Source of the DNA: Linepithema humile | Lineage: Eukaryota; Arthropoda; Insecta; Hymenoptera; Formicidae | Length of the DNA: 64,000 nucleotides | Direction: 5' to 3' | Assembly: GCF_040581485.1 (NCBI RefSeq) | Contig: NC_090132.1 | Coordinates: 5,281,001 to 5,345,000, forward strand | Shown here: positions 37,020 to 47,945 of the stretch, one piece after another | Position numbering within the stretch: the first letter of the stretch is position 1 | How the letters are laid out: every line of letters begins with the position of its first letter | Made by a program: the position numbers and the translations under genes | Notes under the pieces: generated by a model | Database searches by the model: none | Told to the model about the DNA's origin: nothing | The model's input: only the letters and a program-made list of their open reading frames with translations

Positions 37020-37490
37020 ATTTACTAATCGTTTTAAAGCGATTTTACTTCTGTAGAGGATATTGCGCGCGGCGTAAATCGAAGCAGGAAGATTTGATAA
37101 TCGCGCGGTATTAATTAGAGCGGTGACAATGCGATATGTTTTTCTCCAGCCAAGTGGAGGGCGGGCGGGGGTGGCAGTTCCGTTGGCGTTGCACTTTGGG
37201 CGGCCCCGGTTATTCGTCGTGCGGGGAGTTATTAATGGCTGGTATCCTACCGGCGAGAGTCGGTAGCGGCGGCATTTATTCACTTGCAATAATGGCATCC
37301 GCAAATGAAACATCCGTTTTGTACGGGGGAAACGCGTCGCTGTTGCGGCATTGCTGCGGTCACGGCAAAGATGAGGGCAGGCGTTGTGGTGAGGGGGTGA
37401 GCATGTGTTTTCAATGGTTCATAGAGTTTCCAGAGTTCACACTGCTTTCTAAATTCAATCCCGCTTTCTGCAGTAATAACAGCAACTAGT
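37020..37490. other. GC-rich patch open on both strands
   Basis: The plus frame 37136-37489 (117 codons, Gly-rich) and the minus frame 37313-37008 (101 codons) overlap. A donor-like GTTGTG followed by GTGAGG occurs in the plus frame near 37388. The composition alone explains the openness, so no gene is called. Confidence 0.3.
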
Positions 37491-38247
37491 AAGCGATTGT
37501 GATTATCGGAGCAATTGATTTTACAAATACAAATGGCAACGTTATTTATTTCACAGGAAGTTTGCAGAATTTATTAATTTTATATGTACGTAAATATATT
37601 TTATATTATTCTCATACAATTTGCAATAATATTTAAAAGATATTTTTTATGTTTATATTTTAAAAAATAATCTTAATTTAAATATGTAATTATTTGAAAT
37701 CTATCTACTTGTTAAATTTGATTCTTTAAAGCTGTCCGTATTATATTTTATGTGATCTACGCATATTTAACTGCAGAAAACTTGTTATGATAAAAATTTT
37801 AAAAAATCTTTGGATGAATGAGATACAATACTTGAACTTATATGTAATAATAATTATGATAAGTGAGAAAAACCACTCAACAGTGACGTCTGAATATTTT
37901 ACTTCACAAGGATTTGTCGTTGGGTTTAAAAGATTTGCTTTGGACAGAGGGTGACCGTATGGTGCTCTCATGGTATCCGTCTGCGCTCTACCGTATAGCA
38001 TAAATATTACAAATGAAAGCAGAGAGGCGGAGATAAGGCGAGTCTTTGTCGGAACCCTTGTTTTATCCGAGGGATCTCCCGCGTTGAGATTAGAGGATGC
38101 CGGATACGCGTTGCAAGAGGATCATAGTCGCGACCACGGATTTCCTTTATGAAGATTCTGAGCAGCCCTTGGGAGACATTAAAGAACCCGACGCAATGAA
38201 GCGGCCTTTGTTGAGGTCATTGTCCGCGTAAATATAAATTAACGGCG
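37491..38247. other. Mostly AT-rich, no gene called
   Basis: Frames at 37741-38001 (minus) and 37970-38152 (plus) are short and unsupported. Confidence 0.5.
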
Positions 38248-38340
38248 ATGCCCCGTGAGGCTTTTTTAAAAGACATAGCTTTTTGCTGGATCTACGAGAA
38301 GGTAATAAAGACACGCATTACTTCTACTTTATACAGCTAA
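38248..38340 (+). CDS. Possible 30-codon small ORF
   Basis: An ATG opens MPREAFLKDIAFCWIYEK. The frame then meets a donor-like GAGAAG|GTAATA at 38302, or reads on to TAA at 38338-38340. The only nearby acceptor, 33 bases on, would make an intron too short. It could be a first exon or a stand-alone small ORF. The family is unknown. Confidence 0.2.
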   Translation: MPREAFLKDIAFCWIYEKVIKTRITSTLYS

Positions 38341-39227
38341 TGCGACATCGCGACGTAAATTGATTTGGAAATTGCACCGTAAAAAGATTTTAGTTTTACT
38401 TGTAACTTTAACCCAGACGTGTATTTCGAGAGTCAATCCGAAAAAAATCGGGGAGACTAGCAAAAAAATGAGATTGTCCATCCGAAAACGTTATTCGATT
38501 TTTCACAGCTCATTATTATGATCGATTTTCAGTGTGAAAACGCTCGCAGGGTTATAGGATAACGCGTAGCGGCGACACCAGCTCAATTAGTTTAGCCCAA
38601 ATAATTGGGGCAGGTTATGCGTCGGATTATCGCTAAAGATAATACGTTATCAGCACGCGTTGCAAACGCAAATATCGATGACTTGTCGATGGCGCATAAA
38701 TTAAAGTTTTATCCCATTACCGTTAATCAAACTATTGATTAGTAACGGATGTAATAGTTTGTCGGATATCAGTTATTGCTACTTTATTTTCCATGATTAC
38801 GTTACGCATTATTGATTGATGTATTGACACAATTGTGCTGCTGAATAGCACAATTACATTAAATATGTATAGATACACAATAATTTATCTATTATTTTTG
38901 AATGATAAGAAAGAGATTTTAGATAATAACTATATAAATATAATAATTATATATAAATTATTTTATAAAAAAAATTAAATAATTATATTAAGTATTGCGT
39001 AAGACGCTGATCAATACAGTTTAATTAACGATTTTTTTGCTTAGTGAAAAAAGATAAATGTCACTTTATTGTAACATTCATTAAATGGACGAGCAAAGTA
39101 AAAAAAGAATATTTTTTTAAATGACGCTAAAGAGATTGTTCGGAAAATGTTGCAATTAACTTCGAGTGCATATCTATATTAAGCTTAAATCCTTGAACCT
39201 CACAGAGCATCTTTGATGTGATTTTCT
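38341..39227. other. Noncoding DNA
   Basis: The stretch is AT-rich with a few CpG words around 38560-38660. No gene or repeat is seen. Confidence 0.55.
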
Positions 39228-39256
39228 CAAGGATGCGAGCTGCGGTCGCATCCTTG
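39228..39256. repeat. Perfect 11-bp stem, 7-base loop
   Basis: CAAGGATGCGA and TCGCATCCTTG are exact reverse complements around GCTGCGG. It lies 44 bases upstream of the exon candidate at 39300, in what could be an intron end or 5' leader. Confidence 0.8.
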
Positions 39257-39299
39257 GAACCGTGTGATCCCGAGGGGTAAGGTGCTTTATTGATCTTAG

Positions 39300-39363
39300 G
39301 CGAGTGGCACCATGGGGTTCGGCTGTATTAGAAGGTTCATCGCAGTCGTGGCGATGCTGCCAG
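39300..39363 (+). CDS. Candidate first coding exon with signal-peptide-like start
   Basis: An acceptor (TTTATTGATCTTAG, ending 39299) is followed by CACCATGG, a strong initiation context, with ATG at 39312. The frame reads MGFGCIRRFIAVVAMLP, a basic then hydrophobic start like a secretory signal peptide or membrane anchor. It meets a donor, CTGCCAG followed by GTACTA, leaving one base. Without splicing the frame continues to 39500 (62 codons). No downstream exon was identified. The function is unknown. Confidence 0.35.
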
Positions 39364-41508
39364 GTACTATTGGATCGTGGACTTTTCCAAAAACATCTGC
39401 CTTTACCCCCGATTACTTTTCGATATTTATCCCCCTTTCAAGAAAGTTCCTTTTCTTCATGATGTATTGTCGAGGGATAAGTTTACTACTTATTAGATGA
39501 AAGAACTTAATTTTAAGACACGAGGCGTTATATATTGGCGATCGATGGACTCGCGGTGATGCTTCGTTCTTGAATATATTTAACACATTGCACATCTATG
39601 TAGATATTTTTAAAATGTATCCTTAGAAATATATATCTCTTTTCTGTATTATTGTTTACATATACATATATTTTTTTTATTTAATAAAATTATTAAAATA
39701 AATAAATTATTTAAATTTATTTTTATATTTAGTAAAATAGTTTAATATTGACTGCAATATAATTCTTATTGTCAGTTGTGTCTAACCGGTTCAGATTAAA
39801 TTGGCTGCGAGCCAAATATATGAATAAATTGTTACACATTTGTTCAGAATGAAGTATGGTAGAGATATGTATAAGACTATATATAAGATAAAGTCCGGCA
39901 GAATTTATGCAATATTCAATAACATATTTATTTCCGACCTTCCGACGGCTCTAATGAAATGCATGTATCGATAAATTGCCATTCAGCTTTTGATTGCAGC
40001 TTTTCGAAGCGTCCCTCTCGCAACACGTATCTCGCGCAATGGGAATTCGGCTGAAACGTGCACGGATTTTAATCTCAGAACGAAATTAATCTCGGAATGT
40101 GCCATTTCGCGCGTCGTAAGAGTTGGATTTATCGACTTCTACTTCAAATTGCGAGTGTACGCGATCAGGGTTTGCGCCACTTTCGACACCTGCTACCCTC
40201 GCAGCTTGCCCATCATCTTGCCAACGAATGGACGGAGTGTACCTGTATACCAAGGAAAGGCCGGGAACTTGAATCGTTAAATTTTACGCCGTTTTCCGCG
40301 TATATATGATTTAACTGTTTCTTTATCGCGGCAATCTTCCTTCGAACTCGCCAGCGATCACTCAAAGCCAAAGCGCTCACTGCAGCAGTGCAGGTGACGT
40401 AATTGCCTCGTAATTGCAACAGCAGTACACACCACGGCTACTTGTCAAAGGTAAAAGCGCAATTATGTGTCTATACAAAATTGTCTTATATACTGTTCTT
40501 GTCAGAGCTTCTTTTAATTTTATAAATCCTTCTATTATTTGTTATAAGTAATATTTTAACTATCAAGTATTAAGATTTTACTATTTGTATTATTTTATAT
40601 TATTGTTGGTTATAACGGAGCACATTATAATTTACAACAAAGAGAAACAGAGAAAGTTTGCGTTTTTAATTTTTTTTCTTCCATTGCAATTTTTTTTATG
40701 ATTCTTCAATTTCTTGGTTTATATTAGATAAAGCTTTAACGCTCCAGTTAGCTTAATTTTTAGCAATTATCAGAGACGTAAAAGCGATGAAAATTGCTGT
40801 AATTTGTGAAAATCGCATCTCGTTTTACGTGGAAGAATTGCTTTTGTATGCGGACACTAGACATTGAAATGAACGCTCGGTGAAAAACGTCTGCGATAAA
40901 TCGTTACACCGCGTCGAATAGTGATCGATTATCGTTACTCGTGTAGATTAATAGTTGCAGGTATCGATCAGTAAAGACAGAATACCATATATTGCAGAAA
41001 CCTAGTGTGTTGAAGAGAAGTCATTGATAAATATTGGCATCTTACTAAATTTACAGTTTCTTATAAATCACTTTAATGCTTCCAAGTAATGTAATATGTA
41101 TATATTAAAAATTCGGATCTTGATGCTAATTATGACAGTTGATTAATTATGCATGTGAAATTTTTTAAATAAATTTTTGTACTTATAAAAGCAACTTGTT
41201 TATTCGGCTTTGTTTAATGTATACAATCTGACTTATTTTTTTATAATGGATATGTAAATTTTAAATAAAGTGTAGATATAATTATTGAATATACATTGAA
41301 TGCAACGTGAATCTCTATTATCGTCGTATCCACATGCTGCTGTACCTTGATAATATATTTTCTTTGTAATATTCATTAATATCAAGTTACGAAATTTAAT
41401 TATCGGAAATGAAAAACTGCGCTGTGTTGCGTTAAAATAACTTTATATGCATAAAAATTTTCATTGATTTCTCAAATAATATTAGAAATGAAAATTACGT
41501 TTACATGC

Positions 41509-41560
<52 letters not shown>

Positions 41561-42733
41561 CGTTTATCTTATATTTAAAAAGTAGGTATATGTATATGCC
41601 AAAGGCAATGACACGAACCGTAATTAACATGCAATATCTAATAATCGGAAATAACTTGCAATTTCCTGTTTACAGAGCACTGTTTACACGTTATAAAAAT
41701 ATCTCCATATTACCACATAATGTTCGCGTTTGCGTAGTTTCATGCACCAGCTAAACAGCTATGATAATATACAGTACGGGCAGAGCAAAATCTCCGGAAC
41801 GCCGTTTAATCAACAGTTTATCTGTTTGGAAATTTATTTTTCAATTGCAACTGCGTGTAACAATTTTCATATCAGAACTACATCAGAAATTTATAATTAT
41901 TTATCTAAACAGAAAGATATCCTGATAAATTTCAGCAAAAGCTTTATATATCAAACTTTAATACATATGACGTTTAACAGTAATAGCATATAACATACAT
42001 AGAATTTAATGAATAGTGGCGTGAATGAATGACACCTTCTGCTAGTCGACAGATAGCGGATGAGCCGATTGTGGTACACACCGGCTGCCTCTAATTCGAT
42101 GAATCACAATCCTGATCCTCGGACGAACGTGTGAAGGATCAACAAAGTAATAAGATCAGGAAACTCCTTTCACCATGTAAGCCCACGAGGTCATTACTGT
42201 GCCATTCCAAATCTATAAAGAATTGTCGTATTGCAGCTGTACGTATTCCAGGATCGTGATCACTATTTGCAAAACTCGTAAGAGAAATAAAAATTGTGGC
42301 AAAAAAGATTTTATTTTCACCGCTAATAATGTCGCAGCTGCAAATATTTGATATGTATTAAGATATCAATTTGAAGAGTATTTAATAAATTGTACTATAA
42401 AATGACTTTTATTTCACATAATTTTATTCCTACTATAAAATTAATGACACTGCAAAAAAACATAATTTTATATAAAAAATTAATTTTATAAAATACATTA
42501 AATTGTTCATTATTTTTATAATTTGAATATATTTTACAATAAAACTTGAAATTTGCACAAACCAAGAAATAGATCGTTGCTTTATTTTACAAGAAAAAGC
42601 TTTTTAAAGAAATGAAAATTTATTGTAAAAAATTGTGAATTATCCAACATTTGACTGCTCTTTTGTTTTGCGATTCTTGACGACACGCGGTGCGGTAAAT
42701 AATTTAATGATAATAAATTACTTTGTCCGCGCG
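39364..42733. other. Mostly AT-rich noncoding DNA
   Basis: A patch at 39990-40420 has three overlapping frames (96, 70 and 68 codons) on both strands without splice support. The rest is AT-rich. A 22-codon frame starting MTPSASRQIADEP near 42029 ends at a stop and is isolated. Confidence 0.45.
41508..41562 (+). repeat. Compound microsatellite (AT)n(GT)n(AT)n
   Basis: AT runs flank a central GT run of about 12 repeats. Confidence 0.97.
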
Positions 42734-43530
42734 ATGCGGAGCTGGGCGAACTTTCTCTCCACAGGTAATATCCTGGACAAGGGTATAGTCCCGTGGGAGA
42801 CTACACCGAGAGTCGTATGTACATATGTAACACGGGCAATGTCACGCGTGGGAATTCACGCGTTCCTGCGACTTGTTTCCTATCGAGAGTGTCCGTAAAG
42901 AATCCTTTCCGTTCGTGTTCCCAGGGGACGTTAGCCACCCACTCTCGTCGCTACCAGAAACCCATATTTCTAGCATGTCCGGAGAAGCACTTACCTTGCT
43001 CGCAGTTTTCCCCCTTGATTTACTTCCTGTCGCGTTGACTTCGCGGGAATGTGAAAAATTTCATCAACAACTTGCTACGGATAAAGCTGGGATTGAAATT
43101 CGTATGATTTCGGTAAGCTCAGATTTCGCGGCGCTGCAGATATGTAGGAGTGAATTTAACTGTGATGGAAATGTGATATTTGTAAGATACAATTTTCTGT
43201 ACCTTTATATTATCGAACTGGGGATGAAAATATTACATTTTTTAATCTCTAAAATAAAATTAATCTCTTATTTCAACAATTATAATTCCGGAAATGAAAC
43301 ATGAATGTTTAATTTTGTTTCATAGTTTATTATTTCATGTTGCTCGCTTCTGTTTATGATAAAGCCATTGTCAGTATAGTAATAATTCATTTTATTTATT
43401 AATACACTACGTAAATATGTTCATCATAATTCCGAGATGGAAAATTCATAATATAAATCAGCAATAAAATGTGTTTCTTTTTTAGATATTACTCTTTCTG
43501 AGAGGATTACGTATAAAGCAAACAAATTAG
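42734..43530 (+). CDS. Candidate three-exon gene, 87-residue protein
   Basis: Exons 42734-42764, 42925-43112 and 43486-43530 join in frame (phases 1 and 0) to give 87 codons plus TAG. The splice sites are good: CCACAG|GTAATA, CGTGTTCCCAG, TTTCG|GTAAGC, and CTTTTTTAG. The middle exon carries nearly all the content: a hydrophobic stretch (LTLLAVFPLDLLPVAL) followed by a charged segment (SRECEKFHQQLATDKAG). The first exon gives only MRSWANFLSTG, and the frame is open upstream to 42635, so the true start may lie earlier. A competing minus-strand exon (acceptor TTTATCCGTAG, donor GCAAG|GTAAGT at about 42988) overlaps the middle exon. Plus is preferred for its longer frame. No family is recognised; a single transmembrane or signal segment is possible. 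Confidence 0.42.
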
Positions 43531-44660
43531 AACTTTGGTATATAAGGACAAAGTATTTTCTGCCATATAATTCTCGGAAGGGTACCAACATCCTCCTTTC
43601 TCAACCACTGAGTAATATTTCAAGCTTATGTGAGAATACAGTTGTGCGTTATTGTTTCCAGAGATGTTTCGTAGTCTCTTTTCTCATGTACAAAAAAAGA
43701 GAATCAATAGAATTGTTATTCTAGAAAGTCGGTGAATAATATGATTTTTAGTAGAAAAATATTATACTGTGCAATGTACTTTTGTTCGACATAATTATTG
43801 TCATTTTGGTATACTAACAGGATCATGCATATTTTGTTAGTCAAATTTGATGGAAATTATACAGTCGGATATCGACGAATTATTATTCGTTGACGCATAT
43901 TTCCTCATTTTGACCCTGGTTCACCGAGAATACCATTGAATATTCGATCGCGTGACAGCGACATTACGTACATGTATACACGCTCGTGTACGTCGTATCC
44001 TACAGCATGGATAAAATGCGCATCATACATATGTAATACGAGCAAACGTGCGAGGCATACGAAAGGGCCATCCTGTATATCACAGAATCCTTGCCAGTAC
44101 TACGCAAAATCGCTACTCCTTTCGATTCCGGGTACTTCGGTTTTCAGAGCTTCGCTCACCAGAAGCGACTTTGCAAGCTTCGATTTCCAAACGGAGGGCC
44201 AAAAGTAGGATAAGTAAAGTATTATGTAGATGTAAAAGGGGGGTATTGGCCTCTCTCCTGCTACGAGAATGGTGCCCTTAACGCAGACGTTAAAAAGAAA
44301 CGTTAAGAATTCTCGAATAGTTAAAAGTTACTTATTCCTTAATGTACATATATTTATGTAAATCAATCGATATAATAAAAATATTAATGTCTTGTAAAAA
44401 TATTATAAAAATTATTATAAGAATTATGATAAATAGTTCACAATGAGACAATAATCGATAATAATATGTATGCATGACTTATACATATACTTTACTAATA
44501 ATAAATAATAATCGCAAAAAACAAGTGTGTTAGAAAAGTTGTATTGTTTAGAAAATTAATTTGAAATTAATTTGAAATGTTGTACAAAGTTTAATTCTTA
44601 TTTAATTTCTGTTTAGTAGTGTTGTACTCGCTCTTTTGTATCTGAAAAGTGCAGCGATAG
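43531..44660. other. Noncoding DNA
   Basis: A 90-codon plus frame at 43936-44208 lacks good splice sites. The remainder is AT-rich. Confidence 0.5.
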
Positions 44661-45020
44661 CGAGAAGGCATTAGCGAAGGAAGCGCACCGCGTCTTAAAG
44701 CTTTAGTGAGAAGTTCAATTCCGCAACTCCCCCCTCCCTCCCCGCCCCCCATCGAGTTTGTTGAAGTAGAAATTCCTGAAACTTTGCCTGCCCAAAAATA
44801 TACTCTATTCTCCTTCGCCATTGCGAAAGTTAAAAATGAGCTTTCCTACCATATCTCGCGAGTTCGGCGCCCGCGGATCGCGCGTGCGAGCTTGCACAAC
44901 TTTCAGTGTCGAATGAAAAATGAAACAAGAAGTCGCGGTTTTGCGAAGTTCGATAACTTTGCGATTTATATTTTCGGCGCCGAAAACTGGTGTGATACAA
45001 GCCTTTGGATCAAAGATTAA
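44661..45020 (+). CDS. Candidate proline-rich terminal exon
   Basis: A plus frame open from an acceptor-like GCGATAG (ending 44660) runs about 119 codons to TAA at 45018-45020. It begins with basic residues, then IPQLPPPSPPPIEFVEVEIP, then a mixed region (FAIAKVKNELSYHISRVRRP) and an aromatic end. AATAAA words follow within 30 bases of the stop (about 45023 and 45038). The acceptor is preceded by other AG dinucleotides, which weakens the exact boundary. No domain is recognised beyond the proline-rich linker. Confidence 0.35.
   Translation, partial: REGISEGSAPRLKALVRSSIPQLPPPSPPPIEFVEVEIPETLPAQKYTLFSFAIAKVKNELSYHISRVRRPRIARASLHNFQCRMKNETRSRGFAKFDNFAIYIFGAENWCDTSLWIKD
44729..44750 (-). other. 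G-quadruplex motif (minus strand), C-rich i-motif on plus
   Basis: The plus strand has C runs of 6, 3, 4 and 6 separated by single bases. The minus strand therefore has four G runs with one-base loops, the most stable G-quadruplex arrangement. It lies inside the coding-like proline segment of the exon candidate at 44661-45020. Confidence 0.85.
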
Positions 45021-46560
45021 ACTAATAAAAAATTGCGAATAAAAATTTGAAACTGTAAAGAATATATATGTACGAATAAGTTGTATAAATTGGAACGACA
45101 TATTTATCGGCATATTTATGGATAAATGATATAATATACTTTATTACTATTTCAAATGTAATATGAATATAAGGATAAGAACCGTCCGATAATTAGGCCA
45201 CGAGACCGCATTACATTAAACTCAATTTGTCAAAAGAAACGTATTATATCTTAGAGAGAAATTTTAATAAAAGTATGTAAAGTTTAAATATTAGTTGAGG
45301 TACAATATTAAGATGTGGAGTTAATAGAGTTAATTCATCTATGGCATAAAATAAATTGTGCAAAATAAATTACACTGAAAAATTTCTATTAAAAAGAAAA
45401 TTATTTTTAATATCCAATGCATACAATAAGCACTCTTCTGCCTTAAATCCGATAATTTCTTGCAGGTCAATTTTTGTTGTAAATCGTAAACTCTAAGAGC
45501 ACGATTTAATCTTAAAAAATACTTAAATGAGTTACAAAGATTTACTGCTTCTTCAAGAAAGTCGTTTAATTTCGGTTGACATAAGCCGTAAATATCTTAT
45601 ATATTTTCTGCTACAATTTCTTTCAAAATTGTAAGAACCTCAATAATGTTTTTTAATCTAAATTAAGATAATATTATTTTATATTACATATAACATTGTA
45701 ATTCAAAAATTGAAACAAATTATTTATTTAAATTATGCAGTTGTTAAATTCGCTTTTTTATTTTAGATTATTACACAGCATTTTTTAAATATGTATTTTT
45801 TCAATTATTACATTACCAGAAGAAAATGTACATCATTACATTTAATATTTGCAAAATGTAAGTTACTAATTTATCTGAAAAGTGTTTCAGGCAATACAAT
45901 ATTACAGAAGCTTTGGTACGATTTCATTCGAATGTTTAGCTCGAATGTTTATTTTGTGTCGCGACACGTCACATCGTCAATATTTAGTCGAAAATATCGA
46001 ATAAAGCGTAAACATAACGCTGCGCGATCGCCGTCGTACAAATTAAGAATTATTTATGAAATTATTTCCATTTCAAAATAAAAGCGACGCGGAATTACGC
46101 GCAGTTTGTATTTACTCAATCATGACGCGTCGACCATTTCGCTTCCTGGAAAATTACACTGCCGCGGTTCCAAAATAGTCGGCGCCTCGACGGAAGCACG
46201 AGCGATGTTTATGGTTTCCTACGGCTGCGATAGCCGTGCAATTACATTTACACTATTGGCGTAGACTACTGTGTTGAGTTTTCATGTATATTGTTTACAA
46301 TGTAAAATATACACGATCTATATTACGCAATTTGAAATGTGTATTATTGTGTTAATCAAGATATATTCATTATTACCATTAATTATTTGTAATAATATAT
46401 TTTAGAGAGTAATATTCCCGAATGAAGTTTTTTTCTTTCGCCAGGCATTGTAAAGGTCAAGAATCTTTTATAAATACGATGATAGAGAATAAAAATTCCG
46501 AGAATACATAATAAGCAAACTAGGCGCGCAATGTATTTTTTTATAGATATGTTTTGAAAC
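45021..46560. other. AT-rich, with a CpG patch at 46080-46230
   Basis: A possible microexon at about 45826-45857, between an acceptor TTACATTACCAG and a donor GTAAGT, encodes AT-biased codons and is isolated. The CpG patch (GCCGCGGTTCC, GTCGGCGCCTCGACGG) precedes the promoter at 46.6 kb. No gene is called. Confidence 0.4.
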
Positions 46561-46600
46561 TGGCGGCAGTATTGAATCTGAATTGAGCGCGATCACGCGG

Positions 46601-46683
46601 ATCACGTGATTATCGTGACGTCACGAGATCTATTGCGCGTCACGAAGTAGTTCGCGAGAAGACGGCGGTGGTGTTGGACGCGA
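46601..46683 (+). promoter_or_regulatory. Promoter with palindromic E-box and full CRE, plus first-exon donor
   Basis: ATCACGTGAT (46601-46610) is a perfect palindrome containing the E-box CACGTG. CGTGACGTCACG (46614-46625) is a second perfect palindrome containing the complete CRE TGACGTCA. The pair is only three bases apart, in a CpG-rich island within AT-rich DNA. A G-rich leader (AAGACGGCGGTGGTG) follows and ends at a perfect donor, GCGA|GTAAGT, at 46684. CRE sites bind CREB/ATF-type bZIP factors, and the E-box binds bHLH factors such as Max, USF or MITF types. No TATA box is seen. This is the most convincing promoter in the window. Confidence 0.6.
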
Positions 46684-47815
46684 GTAAGTATCGTCCTGTG
46701 TCTTACGCGTGTTTATGTTTATTAAAGTAAATATTATTCGCAACAAATGTCGGGAGAGTCGAATCAAAGGACGAGCTATTGCTGCGGAATGTTATTTACT
46801 GTGCGCAATCGCGATTATCAGTCTTTCGGCACTTGGAAAGTCAGTCGCGTCGCGTCGGCCATTATTTGCCAAATCACCGAGCGTCGGTCCGAAGTTGCCT
46901 CCGTTATTCAATGCGTGCAGTCGTGTTTACCAGTCTCTCAATGTTCGTAAAGACAATCGCGTTCGTCGCGTCATGTCGGACATTGCTTGCCGAATCATCA
47001 AACGCGTTCGTCGCACCGCGTCATGTCGGACGTTGCTCGTCGAATCGCCAAGCGTCGGTGTGAAGTTGCCTCCGTTCTTTATACATTGCAGCGCTTCTTG
47101 ACCGTGTTGATAATACGAAATCGAGTTACGGGCGATTTTCGTAGCATTATTTAGCGCGTGCGATCGTGTTTATCAGTCTTTCCGTGTTCGTAAAGACAAT
47201 TGCGCCCATCGTGTCGAATATTACCGGCCGAATCGTCAAGTCGCGTTTGTCGCGTCATCTTGAACGTTGCTCCGTCGAAGCGTCGGTGCGAAGTTGTCTC
47301 CGTTCTTTATACATTGCAGCGCTTCTTCACCATGTTGATACTACTGAATCGAGCCACGGGCGATTTTCGTGAAGCATTATTTAGTGCGTACGATCGCGTT
47401 TACCAGTCTCTCGATGTTCGTAAAGACAATTGCGCTCGTATCATGTCGAATATTGCTGGCCGAATCGTCAAGTCGCGTTCGTCGTGTTATGTTGGACATT
47501 GCTCGCCGAATCATCAAATCGCATCCGTCGCGTCATGTCGAACATTGCTTGTCGAAACGCCAAGCGTCAGTCCGCGAAGTTGCCTCTATATATATTCTTG
47601 AATTTTTTCATCGTGTCATGGCTATGTCGGTAGTCTGGAATCGAGTGACGATCGTCGTAGAGTATTATTTTGTGCGTTCGATCACCAGTTTCTTGACATT
47701 CGTAATACTAATCGCATTCGTCGTGTCGAACATGTCGTGCTCGCCAAAGCATCGATCCGAAATTTTTCCGTCTTTCGAGTATGTTAAACCATAAAATAAC
47801 GAATATGTTTTTCAG
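46684..47815 (+). other. Putative 5'-leader intron
   Basis: It starts with the donor GTAAGTATC and ends with the acceptor ATATGTTTTTCAG, ending 47815. It contains the repeat array at 46800-47790. Long frames inside it (130, 133 and 141 codons) shift between repeats and are not taken as coding. Confidence 0.45.
46800..47790 (+). repeat. Higher-order CpG-rich tandem repeat
   Basis: Large units begin with TTCGTAAAGACAATYGCG at about 46944, 47187 and 47417, with a degenerate copy at 47699 and a partial one before 46840. The spacings are about 243, 230 and 282 bases. Within each unit, a sub-repeat of about 45-50 bases (CGCGTCATGTCGGACATTGC, then CGAATCATCAA) occurs in one to three copies. Each unit then has GCGTCGGTSYGAAGTTG (46881, 47052, 47280, 47564). 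Copies diverge by visible point changes and small indels. The array is CpG-rich, unlike its flanks. Confidence 0.85.
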
Positions 47816-47945
47816 TAATAGCGGGAATATTGGGTAAAGTTACAAGCGATCGTCGTGTTTCGCGTTGAAAAACTCGGGAATATCGTATGAATTAATTGGT
47901 CGTATTGTGTATTGTGTATTGTGAGTGTTAATTAATATTATATAA

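Noticed and set aside
38302..38336. 35-base intron joining MPREAFLKDIAFCWIYEK to a downstream frame
   Set aside because: It is shorter than known insect introns, so splicing there is unlikely.
46709..47794. Three overlapping plus-strand frames of 130-141 codons with repeated peptide words
   Set aside because: They change frame between repeat units and their openness follows from the CpG-rich repeat. They lie between a donor and an acceptor, so an intronic repeat explains them better.
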